DNA from: DAISJM01 sp036821485
GTDB taxonomy: Bacteria > Verrucomicrobiota > Kiritimatiellia > CAIQIC01 > JAGNIJ01
DNA length: 64,000 bases
Reading direction: 5' to 3'
NCBI GenBank assembly: GCA_036821485.1
Contig: DAISJM010000010.1
Coordinates: forward strand, 13,032 to 77,031
The position numbers were made by a program, and so were the translations under genes. The notes beneath the pieces were generated by a model, which was not told the origin of the DNA, did no database searches, and worked only from the letters and a program-made list of their open reading frames with translations. Positions 33,799 to 44,900 of the stretch are shown piece after piece. Position 1 is the first letter of the stretch. The number at the start of each line of letters is the position of its first letter.

Positions 33799-36700
33799 AT
33801 GAGTCTACGGTTCAAGACATGGCTGGCAGTTGCCGTGCTGGTGGTGGTGACTCTTGGAGTCTTCTTTGTCGTGTCGTCCATGTTTCTGCAGCGGGGTTTT
33901 GCGAGGATTGAAGACGAGATGATGCTGCGGGACATGGGGCGCGCGACCAATGCTCTCTCTCGCGAAGCGATGGTCCTCGACACCACCGTCCGCGACTGGG
34001 CGTGTTGGGATGACTCATATGTGTACATGGAGTCTCGGGATGCGCGGTATGAGGCCGCGAACCTGACCGAGTCGACGTTGAACGGAATCCTCCTCAGTGA
34101 GATTCTCTTCTTCTCCCCGTCAGGCGAAATGGTCCGTTATGCCTCCACGATGTCAGACCCACTGTCCTCACAGGACGTATACCGCGTTGTTTTTCCCGTT
34201 GTCTTTCGGCCGGACGGAACTCCCAGAATCAACGAGGGTGAGGACAGGGTGTGTGGCGTACTGATGTTGCCGGACGGTCCACGGGTAATCGCTGCGCGGC
34301 CGATCCTGACGAGCGAGATGGAGGGACCTTCGCGCGGCGTACTGATCATGATGCGGCCATTGGATGAAGGGGCGCAGAAGCGCATTCAGCAGGTCAGCGA
34401 TTTGTCGGTTGAACTTCATCCCATATTGAACGGAAAGTACCCTCCGAATCTCGGCGAGGCCGGGCGCAAGGTGTTGGAACGGGGCTTGTTCTTCCTTTCC
34501 AGTGATGCCGGAACATCCACGGGCTATGCGCTGGGCCGGGACTTGCATGGCACACCGGCGCTGGTCATGAGCGTGACGATGCCTCGGGTGATTCATCAGC
34601 AGGCGCATGCTGCCCTGTGGGCTCAGTTAATCGCCGTCATCGTCTTCATCGTCTTGGCCATCGTAGTATTTCTTTGGTTGTTGGAGCGACTGGTCCTGAG
34701 CCGTCTGAGTTCACTGCAGCGTCAGCTGAAGTGGATTGCGACAGTACCTGGTCGTCCCGAGCGCGTTGCGATGGATGGTTCGGACGAGTTGCACACGCTT
34801 GCCGAAGGGGTCAACAATGTGCTCGATGCACTCCGGGCATCGGAAGATCGCTACAAGGCTGTCATGGATAACGTGGCCACCGGCGTGGCGGTGATCAGCC
34901 CGAAGATGGAAGTGCTTTCGCTGAATCGCCAGATGCAGGCGTGGTTCCCGGATTTGGACGCGAGGCAGAAGCCGATTTGCTTCCGGGCCTTCAACAACCC
35001 GCCGCGCTCGGATCTGTGCAGCTACTGCCCGACGCGCAAGACGTTGCAGGACGGGCTGGTGCACGAAAGCGTGACCGATACCCCGGTAGGTGGGCAAATT
35101 CGCAACTACCGCGTGGTGTCATCCGCCTTGCGCGACAAGGATGGCAACATCACGGCGGCGATCGAAATGGTAGAGGACATTACGATTCAGCGGCAGATGG
35201 AGAACATGCTGCGCGAAACGCGCGAGATGTTCTGGCAGATGCTGGACTCGATTCAGGACATGGTGGCTTGCCGCGATGCGGGGGGGATCATCTGGGCCAA
35301 CACGGCGTATCGTCAGTTCCACGGACAGGCCGCCGTCAAGGATCTTGCGCCGCGCGCCGCGGGGCGGGCGGATGGCGGAGGCTGCAGCGCGGAGGAACTC
35401 GAGGTGTTGCGCACGGGCATGCGCCGGGATATTCCGATGGAAGGCCTGGTCAGGCATGACGGCGTCGAGCGGACCTTTCACACCATTCAGTCGGCTGTTT
35501 TCGACCAGCAGGGTGCGGCCAGAATGGTGGTCAGCGTTTCGCGCGACATCACGGAGCGCGAACTGGCCGCAGAGGAGTTGCGCCGGGCGAAGAATGCGGC
35601 CGAGTCGGCCGCGGTGACCAAGAGCGCCTTCCTCGCCAACATGAGCCACGAGATCCGCACGCCGATGAACGGCGTGCTGGGCATGACGCACCTGATGCTG
35701 GATACGAAGCTCACGCGTCAGCAGCGCGAATTTGCCGAAGCCATTCGATCCAGCGCGGAAGCGTTGCTGACCGTGATCAACGACATTCTCGACTTCTCCA
35801 AAATCGAGGCGGGCAAACTGGTGTTGGAGTCCACCGACCTGGATCTGCGAGAGCTGGTTGAGAACACGCTTCAGCCGCTGGCCGCTCAGGCGGCGGCCAA
35901 GGGGGTTGAACTGGCCGTGTCAATTCAGCCCGGATTGGTCACGCAGTTGCGGGGGGATCCTGATCGGCTGCGACAGGTGCTCATCAATCTCGCGGGCAAC
36001 GCCGTGAAGTTCACCGAAAAGGGTGAGGTCGTGGTGGACGTATCCCTCCAGAGCGATACGGCGGCGGCCAGCACCATGCGCTTTGAAGTGCGTGACACGG
36101 GTGTGGGCATTGATGAGGAAACGCTGAAGCGGCTCTTCCAGCCGTTCACACAGGCAGACAGTTCCACATCGCGGCGTTACGGCGGTACAGGCCTGGGGCT
36201 GGCGATTGCGCGTCAGTTGGTCGAGATGATGGGTGGGCAGATTGGCGTCGAGAGCGAGAAAGGGAAGGGGTCTACATTCTGGTTCGTGGTCCCGCTCCAG
36301 AAGCAGCGTGGAGAACCGAGCGAGGTGGCGAGTTGTCCTCGCGAATTGGTGGGTGTTCGCGTCCTGATTGTCGATGATAACGCCACCAATCGCGACATTC
36401 TTCACCACCAAGTTGTGGCCTGGCGCATGCGAAACGGCAGTGCGGGAAACGGTCCGGACGCTTTGCAGCTTCTGCGAAAGGCCGCGGCGGAGAAGGACCC
36501 GTATCCGATTGCCATTCTCGACATGCAGATGCCGGGCATGGATGGCGTTACGCTGGCGCGGGCCATCAAGGCGGATCCCGCCATTGAGGCGACCCGGCTT
36601 GTTCTGCTGACGTCCATGGGGCAGGCGCTGAATGCCGAGATGAGGGAGGAACTGGGTTTTGCCGATTGCCTCATCAAGCCGGTCAAACAGTCGCGGCTAT

Positions 36701-37617
36701 ACGATTGCCTCGTGAGCGTGTTGGCCGGTCCGGGATCGGACGTGCAGCAGCACGAGGAACGCGTGGAACTCGAACCGCTGAACGAACCTGTGCAGAACGC
36801 CCGGATACTCATCGCCGAGGACAATCTCATCAACCAGAAGCTGGCGCTCAATCAGTTGGAGAAGTTGGGCTGCCGCGCGGACACGGCGGCAAGCGGGACC
36901 GAGGTTCTTCGCATTCTGGAAACGCATTGTTACGACATCATTCTGATGGATTGCCAGATGCCGGAACTGGATGGCTACGAAACTACGCATCGCATTCGCA
37001 AGACGGAAAAGGACGTGGGGGTCCCGGCGCGTCTCCACATCATAGCCGTCACGGCCCATGCCCTGCAGGGCGATCGGGAGAAGTGCCTTGAGGCCGGCAT
37101 GGACGACTACCTCAGCAAGCCGGTCATGCTGGAGGCGCTCCACGCAGCGCTGAAGCGGTGGGGAGAGAAGCAGGATGGCGCCGGCCGGCCGGGTGTATCG
37201 GCCCCGAGGATGGCCGTGCCGAAGGCTGCGGAGAAACCCGTTGATCTGTCGCGGCTCAACGATGTATGCGGCGGGCATCCGGAACGCGTAAAGGAATTGG
37301 TCGACCTCTATGTTTCCCAGACGGCGGAGATGCTGGAAGGGCTGCAGGCTGCGGTTGCCGCGGCCTCGGCGGATGAAGTGGCAAGGCTTGCGCACAAGTG
37401 CGCCGGGTCCAGTGCGGCGTGCGGGGTGAATGGCTTGGCCAGGCTGTTGCGCGAGTTGGAGGCCCGTGCCAAATCGGGCGCGCTCGACGGGGCACAGGAC
37501 TCCGTCGATCAGGCGCGGGAGCATTTCGTGCGCGCGCGGAAGATCTTTGAGCAGTACGTAGTGGATACGGAAGAACGACGCGAGGAGGTGGCCCATGAAA
37601 AACATTCTACTGGTTGA
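33799..37617 (+). CDS. Large hybrid sensor histidine kinase (CHASE4-PAS-PAS-HisKA-HATPase-REC-REC-Hpt)
   Basis: The 1272-residue protein carries a full phosphorelay. TM1 (about 8-30) and an extracytoplasmic CHASE4 sensor (RDMGRATNALSREAMVLDTTVRDWACWDDSYVYM at 45-75) lead to TM2 (about 275-300). Two PAS domains (about 350-600) follow, then HisKA (HEIRTPMNGVLGM, His near 616), HATPase (about 725-850, GVGIDEE, GTGLGLAIA), REC1 (LIVDDNATNRD; Asp in ILDMQMPGMDG), REC2 (LIAEDNLINQK; Asp in ILMDCQMPELDG) and Hpt (ARLAHKCAGSSAACG). This is the BarA/EvgS type of multistep relay. Its 3' end overlaps the response-regulator gene by 23 bases, so the two are coupled. The ligand is unknown. Confidence 0.93.
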   Translation: MSLRFKTWLAVAVLVVVTLGVFFVVSSMFLQRGFARIEDEMMLRDMGRATNALSREAMVLDTTVRDWACWDDSYVYMESRDARYEAANLTESTLNGILLSEILFFSPSGEMVRYASTMSDPLSSQDVYRVVFPVVFRPDGTPRINEGEDRVCGVLMLPDGPRVIAARPILTSEMEGPSRGVLIMMRPLDEGAQKRIQQVSDLSVELHPILNGKYPPNLGEAGRKVLERGLFFLSSDAGTSTGYALGRDLHGTPALVMSVTMPRVIHQQAHAALWAQLIAVIVFIVLAIVVFLWLLERLVLSRLSSLQRQLKWIATVPGRPERVAMDGSDELHTLAEGVNNVLDALRASEDRYKAVMDNVATGVAVISPKMEVLSLNRQMQAWFPDLDARQKPICFRAFNNPPRSDLCSYCPTRKTLQDGLVHESVTDTPVGGQIRNYRVVSSALRDKDGNITAAIEMVEDITIQRQMENMLRETREMFWQMLDSIQDMVACRDAGGIIWANTAYRQFHGQAAVKDLAPRAAGRADGGGCSAEELEVLRTGMRRDIPMEGLVRHDGVERTFHTIQSAVFDQQGAARMVVSVSRDITERELAAEELRRAKNAAESAAVTKSAFLANMSHEIRTPMNGVLGMTHLMLDTKLTRQQREFAEAIRSSAEALLTVINDILDFSKIEAGKLVLESTDLDLRELVENTLQPLAAQAAAKGVELAVSIQPGLVTQLRGDPDRLRQVLINLAGNAVKFTEKGEVVVDVSLQSDTAAASTMRFEVRDTGVGIDEETLKRLFQPFTQADSSTSRRYGGTGLGLAIARQLVEMMGGQIGVESEKGKGSTFWFVVPLQKQRGEPSEVASCPRELVGVRVLIVDDNATNRDILHHQVVAWRMRNGSAGNGPDALQLLRKAAAEKDPYPIAILDMQMPGMDGVTLARAIKADPAIEATRLVLLTSMGQALNAEMREELGFADCLIKPVKQSRLYDCLVSVLAGPGSDVQQHEERVELEPLNEPVQNARILIAEDNLINQKLALNQLEKLGCRADTAASGTEVLRILETHCYDIILMDCQMPELDGYETTHRIRKTEKDVGVPARLHIIAVTAHALQGDREKCLEAGMDDYLSKPVMLEALHAALKRWGEKQDGAGRPGVSAPRMAVPKAAEKPVDLSRLNDVCGGHPERVKELVDLYVSQTAEMLEGLQAAVAAASADEVARLAHKCAGSSAACGVNGLARLLRELEARAKSGALDGAQDSVDQAREHFVRARKIFEQYVVDTEERREEVAHEKHSTG

Positions 37618-38785
37618 CGACGATAGTTTCATCACGGCGGTTTACCAGACCAAGTTCAGGAACGAGGGCTACGCCGTGGATGTTGCACCGGATGCCGAAC
37701 AGGCGCTCGCGACGATCGGACAAGTCATCCCGGATGTCGTCGTGCTTGATCTTCAAATGCCGGGGCTGAGTGGGGTGGACGTGTTGAAGCGCCTGCGCGC
37801 GGAACCGAAGACCCGCGCCGTGCCGGTCATCGTGTTCACCAACGCCTTCGTGGGAGGTTTGGTGGATCAGGCCTGGAAGGCCGGGGCCACGCAGGTATTG
37901 AACAAGGGCAGCTGTTCGCCCAACGAACTTCTTGATGCGGTGCGTCGTCTGCTCGCGCTGAAGCCGCCACCCCTGTCGGTGACGTCTTTCCCAAAACGTA
38001 CCGAGCGCCCGGCGATTCCGGCGGCGTCGGCGCCCGTGCAGGGTGATGACGTGTTGGCCAGCCTGCGGGAGAGGTTCAAAGCGCGCGCGGCGGCGGCATT
38101 GGTGGGGCTGGATGTTCAGCTTCAGAGCTTCCTTCGCTCGCGAGACGAGCAGGTGCTTTGTGGAAGTCTCGACAACATGTCGCGTGTGGTGCACACGCTC
38201 ACGGGGAGCGCGTCGATTGCCGGCTTTCCTCAAGTTGCGCAGATGGCATCGGCGTTGGAGGCCTTCTTCGGCGAGCTGAAGGAGCATCCGGTCGGCATAA
38301 CTGCCTCCACGGTTCGCACACTCATCCGGGCGATCCAGACGCTTCGAGCGATGTGCGGCAACGGAGTTTCGGAGTCGCCACTGCGTGCGACGCCGCCCCA
38401 CGTGCTGGTGGTGGATGACGATATGATCTCGTGTCTCTCGGTCTGTGCAGCCCTTGAGAAAGTGCAGGTGTGCAGTCTTCATCTCACGGATCCCCAAATA
38501 GCACTGCGCGTGCTGGGGGAGAATCGGTTCGACATGGTCTTCCTGGACGTAGAAATGCCCGGGATATCGGGGTTGAGTCTCTGCACCAAGATGCGGTCCA
38601 TGCCGGCGCACCAGAAGACGCCGGTTGTCTTCATCACGGGTCTGGCGGATTTGGAGAGCGTGATCAGGACATCGGTGTTTGGAAACGAAGAAGTCATTGC
38701 CAAACCCTTCCCGCTGATCGAGCTTTCCGTGAAGGCCCTGACCTACCTGCTGCACGTGGAGGAAGTGAAAGCCAGCGCGGCGTAG
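37595..38785 (+). CDS. Response regulator of REC-Hpt-REC architecture
   Basis: The 396-residue protein has an N-terminal receiver (ILLVDDDSFITAVYQ; Asp near 52 in VVLDLQMPGLSG; Lys in LNKGS), a middle domain with an Hpt-like helix (VVHTLTGSASIAGFPQVA, His near 199) and a second receiver (HVLVVDDDMIS; Asp near 318 in MVFLDVEMPGISG; Lys in VIAKPFP). It overlaps the end of the large hybrid kinase by 23 bases, and the two are likely a phosphorelay pair. There is no DNA-binding or enzymatic output domain, so it probably works as a phosphotransfer hub. Its last 37 bases are repeated perfectly at 47361-47397. Confidence 0.85.
   Translation: MKNILLVDDDSFITAVYQTKFRNEGYAVDVAPDAEQALATIGQVIPDVVVLDLQMPGLSGVDVLKRLRAEPKTRAVPVIVFTNAFVGGLVDQAWKAGATQVLNKGSCSPNELLDAVRRLLALKPPPLSVTSFPKRTERPAIPAASAPVQGDDVLASLRERFKARAAAALVGLDVQLQSFLRSRDEQVLCGSLDNMSRVVHTLTGSASIAGFPQVAQMASALEAFFGELKEHPVGITASTVRTLIRAIQTLRAMCGNGVSESPLRATPPHVLVVDDDMISCLSVCAALEKVQVCSLHLTDPQIALRVLGENRFDMVFLDVEMPGISGLSLCTKMRSMPAHQKTPVVFITGLADLESVIRTSVFGNEEVIAKPFPLIELSVKALTYLLHVEEVKASAA
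38747..38783 (+). repeat. 37-bp direct repeat, left copy (in response-regulator 3' end)
   Basis: A 37-base sequence within the last codons of the response regulator recurs without mismatch at 47361-47397, 8614 bp downstream. It begins CTGCTGCACGTGG and ends GCGCGGCGT. The bases just outside both copies differ, so the repeat is bounded. It brackets the two large secreted-protein genes. Confidence 0.95.
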
Positions 38786-38921
38786 GCGTCGGCCGTCTGC
38801 GCGTGGAGCCCGGCAAATATGCGCTTGCTTCCGCTTCTGGCTTTGTGCCTATCCTCACCACTATGTGAGCGTCATGCGCTCGCAAGACGTTCTGCTCAAA
38901 AAAAGGGGGGGAGGGCTGCCC

Positions 38922-41900
38922 ATGCCATCTGCAAAGGTAGGGCTTTTGTGCGCGACGGTTCTGGTGGTGATGGCAGTGATGCCCGCCCTTGGCCAGAGTG
39001 CGACGAACTTGCTAACCAACCCCGGCTTCGAAACCGGCTACGTCGGTCAGCGCATGATGGATGCGATCAGCGGCTGGACGCCGGAATCCTATCCGGTATG
39101 GGACTGGGGTCGTCTATGCAGTTCTGCTACGACGGCAGCTCATGCCGGCACGAACGCATTCCAACTCGACGCGTTCGCTGACTACAACAAGTTGATGTCC
39201 TCGCCTTGGCGCTGCACATCCGGCGTTGTGTACGAGGTCGAGACGTGGATGAAATCGCCTGCCGGTGCGAATTACTTCCGCCCGACGAATGGGTTCTGCT
39301 ACGTCAAGGTCCAATACTTCAACTCCGCGGGCACGCTGATTGGCATCGCGGCCGAGAGTGAGAGCATCGTCAAGTTTCGTGCGAATGGGCCGACCAACTG
39401 GGCGCGGTTCACGACCGGGCCTGTGCTTGCACCTGTCGGCGCTGTCACGGGAAGGGCGATAGTCGGCTACTGCCCGGGCGGCAACGATTGGCAGCCGGAA
39501 TCCGACAAGACCACCGCCGGGTTCGTGTATATCGACGACGTGCGGGTGTTCACAAATGTGGATCACACGGCGGGCGCGCTGGGCAACTACAGCTTCGAAG
39601 TGCGGAACGGTGACTATCTTCCCCTGACCAACATGCCGTTTTGGTCGGGCTTTGGGCTCGAAGGCGGTGTGGTCACGAACAAGCACCACTCGGGCGAATT
39701 CTCGCTTCAAGTCTGGGGTGTGAACAGCCTGAGCGGCCAACGTTGGCCTGCGACGCGGAGCAACAAGTACGCGACGAGCGCGTGGATCTATTCGACGAAT
39801 TTCACGACAACCAGCGCGTGGGCACAGGTCATCCTGCAGTATCTCGATTCGACCAACGGCGTCCTTCTTGAATACGCGAGCCCGCGGTTTAATTCACAGA
39901 GCGCAAGTAACACGTGGATTCAATATGAGGCCATGGGCGTTGCGCCCAGCGGCACGGTCTACGGCCGGACGATGCTCGGTATTGTCGGCACCAACGTTGG
40001 GTTCGGCGCTTCGACGGCTTGGTTCGATGATGCAACCCAGCGGCTCGTTTCCGCAGGTGGTACCACGGCGGGGCTCATCGGCAACGGGGGGTTCGACGAT
40101 GGGCCAAGCGGCAATGCGGCGGTTCTGGAAACCAGCAAGGATCTTCCTTGCTGGGATTGGATGGGGGGCACGAACGCGGGGTTCGTGAACCAGGCGTACA
40201 GGACGAATGGTGAGCAATCGTTGTCGATCACCTATCCGGCGAACTCCATCGGCCAGGATTTTGTCGCGACAAGCGGAGTGGGTTATTTCGTCGAGGGCTA
40301 CATTTACAACCCGGCGTCGGAGAAACTGACCGGCTCTGCATACGGGGTGCTGTCGCTGGAGTTCTACAAGGGCAGCAATCTGGTCTCGACGTACGATGGG
40401 GGTCGGTTCACGAGCGCCTCGCCGTCGAATACGTGGGTCAAGTTCAGCGTGACCAACCGCGCGCCGTGGTCGGGTGTTGTGTCGGGCCGGGTGGTCTGTG
40501 CGATCAACGGGTCCGCGACCGGGTTCGGCGGGGCGCTCTATTTTGACGCGCTATATGCCGCGGAAACCAATCTCCCGATGATCACCAACACGCAAGCGGG
40601 CGTGCTCTGGAACCCAGGTTTTGATTTCACTGCGCCGGGGACGATAATTGGGCAGCTTGATGACTGGGCCGGCTTCGGAAATGCGGGCTTTGTTTTGGAC
40701 ACCTACAAACGTAGTGGCAGAAATGCGCTGAAGCTTGCGGGGCCGGATAACTTCATCCAGCAGGATTGGTCTGTCACGCAGGGCTGGCGCTATGCGTCCT
40801 CCGCCTATGCCTTCACGCCCTCGGCTGATCGGTTCAGCGGGGATACGAACCTGCACGCGGTGGTTCAATTGCAGTTCCTTGACTCAGATTCCAACGCGCT
40901 TGTGGCCTATGAGAGCTCGTGGTTCATGACCAACGCTACTCCGGACACCTGGACTAACCTGGAGGTTTTGGGCACGGCCCCCACGGGAGCGAAGTACGGG
41001 CGCACGTTGCTGGGTCTGTTTGGAGATTCCACGGGCTATTCAGGCTCGGTGTGGTTTGACGATGTCACCCAGCGCGTGGCGTTCACCAGCGGCGTGGCAG
41101 GAATCCTGATCAATCCAGACTTTGAGGACGGGTTTGGCTACTGGACCAATATTCCAGGCTGGACCGTTCTCAGCGGGGTATCCAACGGTGCCAGCGTAAC
41201 CGATCCGGTTTACGACGGCGGCCGGGCGCGTTGCGTCTGGGATGGTGGGGGGTCGGATCAGTTCCTATCCCAGGAATTCGGGCTGACGTCGGCCCAGTAC
41301 CGGGTGGATGGGTATATCTACTCCAAGTGCACCGAACGGTTCGACAGTTCAAACGGAGTCGGCTATGGCGTGATCATACTCCAGTGGCTGGACGCCATGG
41401 GTACGGTCGTTGAGCAGACCGAATCGGGCCATTTCACCAACGACTCGCCTTGTGATACGTGGGTCTATTACTGCTTCACGAGCGTGCCGCCGGATGACGC
41501 GGTATCCGGACGCGTTCTGCTCGGCATCGTGACCCGGAACGAAGACGCCGGTGGAAGCCTCTACTTCGACAGCATCGGGCTTTCATCGATAGATGATGTG
41601 ACGCCGCCCAGCATACCCGAGAATCTCGCGGCAACGGCTCGCAGTCCGCTCCGGGTCGACTTCTCCTGGGAGGCATCCACCGATTCCGGGGTGGGCGTTC
41701 GGGGCTACAAGGTTTTCTGCAACAGCAACCTGGTGGACGCCACTATGGAAACCACCTTCACCTGTAGCGTAACGCCGGGCACGAATTACTTCACCGTGGC
41801 GTCCATGGACGAACTGCGCAACACCTCTCTGGAATCGACGGGGGTGGTGGTGATTACAGCCGCCGACGTGGAAGTTCCCGCGCAACCTTCCAACGTGGTT

Positions 41901-44900
41901 GCCGAAGCGTTGGGCCCGGATCAAGTCCAAGTCACGTGGGACATTCCATCTGATGACTGGGGCGTGGCGCGCTACCAGGTTTTGAAGGACGGGATTCGGA
42001 TTGGGACTACGGCAACCAACCGGTACGTGGCGGGTGGCCTTTCGCCTGATACGGAATTCGTCTTCCGTATCGGGGCGTTCGACGATTCGGACAATTCATC
42101 CGCGCTCTCGACTAATGCCACGGCCCGCACGCCGGCCGGAAGCATTGCCGAGCAGGGATCGTTCGCCGACCCGATCCCTGATGGGTTTGTCCGTCCCCCG
42201 ACGAGTGTGTACGCGACGGCCAACGCGCAGCTTCCCATCCCCACGGCGGACTGGTGGACATCGATTGCGCGCGTGCGATGCAGCGGCTTGGTCGCGGCGC
42301 GGCCGCTCCTTTACTACGCCAAGGGGTGGGCCTTGGAAGTCGGCTACCCGTATTGCTCGAGCCCCGTGACGACGTCTGTGATTCGAGGCTCCTTCATTCG
42401 GGACATGAGCATCATGGCGACAGGCGGGACCTTTTCCGTGAAGCCAAACGGCGAGTCGCGCGTGGATGGCTGGGGCGACTTCTCGGTTCGCACACGGATT
42501 GGCGATCCGGACAGTTACATCATGGCCACGTTGGTGCATGGATCTCCGTACACCTACCTGACTTTCAGCAACTGCTCGCCCCGTATCGATTTTCCCGTGT
42601 CCGGCTATGCGCCGCGCTACACCAATTCGGCCTTCTCCTGCCTGGTGCTCCATGTGCAGCGCAACAATCTGCTGACCAACGGAGCTCTTTCTGGAACAGG
42701 CACAGCGCCCAACGGGTGGCAGAACTGGTTTGACACCAGTCATGATCCGGACAGCAGCGTATACCGATCTGCGGGCAATTCCTGGGTCTTTTGGAATGAC
42801 GGCGGCATCTATCAAGGAGTGGCTTCCGGCTTCGGCGGGGGTGGTCCGCTTGTATTTGGCGGCTACCTCCGCCATCCATCCAGCGACCCCATGCGCGGAG
42901 GGACCAAGTACGGAATCATCCAGCTTGAGTTCTACAATGGCGGCACGCTGATCTCCACCTACTCGGCCTCGCCGACGGTGAGTTCAAACAGTCCCAAGGA
43001 CACGTGGATATTCTCCCAGGGCACGGCCGTTGTGCCAAGCAACGCCACCCAGGCGCGACTGGTCATTCGTTGTAACGATTTCACTAGCGGAGACGGCCGG
43101 TTTCAGGCGGATGATGTGTTCATGGCCCGGTCAGTCGAGCCCGTTTATGACAACGACTATGCCCTGTTTGGGCCTGCCGGCACGGCATGGAATACGGCCA
43201 ATCCCACGTCGATCCTGATCACCCTTCCGGCCGGCCAGAACTACATGTCTGTGGCCGCGCTTTCGTCGCGTGGCGCCAGCTTCAGCACCAACGAGTTGGA
43301 GGTGCTGAAGGCGCACGCCTTTGCCTTTGTTACGAACACGGTCGTCTCCCTGGAATACGCGCGCACGTCCGGCTTGGTGAAGGCCACATTCACCTCCCAG
43401 GTACAGAGCATGCAATACGGCCAGACGGGGACGCTGATGGGGCTGCTTCCGCATCACTGGAAGTATTCATCGGCGGACCTTGTTCCGGGAATGATCTACG
43501 ACAGCATTCTTGGCGATCTCCGGATATCCGATGCCAACAGTTTCCAGACGGCCACTCCCTTCTACGGCATTGTCCCTCAACTGCCGCAGCCGGACGATGT
43601 CGGCTGGAACGTCGGCGCGTTTGAATCGCTGGCGCGGCAGGTGCCCGGTCCCGACCCGACCAAGACCGACACCTATTACCAGTTCAAGGATTTGTACCGG
43701 ATCGCGCGTATGGTTCCGCCGTTGGATTCCGCCAGGCTGCCGGCGTTGCGCGATCAGTATCTTGACTGGATGAGAATCTCGGTCACCAACTTGCTGACGT
43801 ATACGGAGGGCGAGCCCAACAACTTCTTTGCCTACGACACCAACTGGTGCTCGCTGGTGGGCTATGACGAAGCCTTCAGCACGGTGCAGTATCTGAACGA
43901 CCACCACTTCCAGTACGGCATGCTCGCCTATTGTGCGGGGGTGCTGGGGCTCTACGACAGAAGTTTCGTGATGGCTTACAGCAACATGGTGGAGATGGTG
44001 ATTCGGGACTACAACAACCCGTCGCGCGGGGCAGGTGGTGCGCACCCCCTGCCGTGGCTGCGGCATTTCGATCCGTGGGAAGGTCATAGCTGGGCGAGTG
44101 GTGTGGGCGGAGAGCTTTCTTCCGGCGCCCCCGACGAACTGATGTATCCCGGCGAGACCAACATGGCGAACTACTACGGTCCGGATGAGGAATCATCGTC
44201 CGAGGCCATGAACTCGTGGGCGGGGATGTTCCCGTGGGGTCTGGCGGCCAACAACGACGAGTTCATCGACATGGGGGCAGTGGGCTACAGCTTGGAGGCC
44301 TTGGCGCTCCGGGAGTATTGGTATGATGTAGACGGCAGCAATCACGACACCAACTTCGACCGGACCATGGCGTGCCGTCTGTTCGGCGGCAAGTTGGATC
44401 CCGATACGTGGTTCGGCACAAACATGGATTTGGCTTGGGGCATCCATTACATTCTGACCGGCCCTCACATGACGTATCAGGGCTATTTCGAGGACTACCG
44501 GATTACGGACTATACCTTCTTCAAGAACAGCTGGGGTGTGACAAACATCCACCGCTACTGGAAATACATCCACGGGATGTATCGCGGCTTCTTTGAGCCG
44601 GAGACGGTGCTGGCCGAGTACGATCCGTTGGATAATGCCTCTGATGCAGAGGACAATTCGCGGGCCAACTACTACAACTGGATGCACACGATGAACAGCT
44701 TGGGGCGCGTCTGTACCATCCTGTATTCAGATTTGCCCGCGTTGGTGGTCTTCGGAGAAGGCACCTCGTTCACGTATGCAGCCTACAACTACTTCGATCA
44801 CTCGATCACTGTTGCCGTGCGACGCGTAGACGACAGCACCCTCCATGGTTGGTTCACGATCCCCAACCGCGGATTGCAGAGCTTCCGCTCTTCGGATGAC

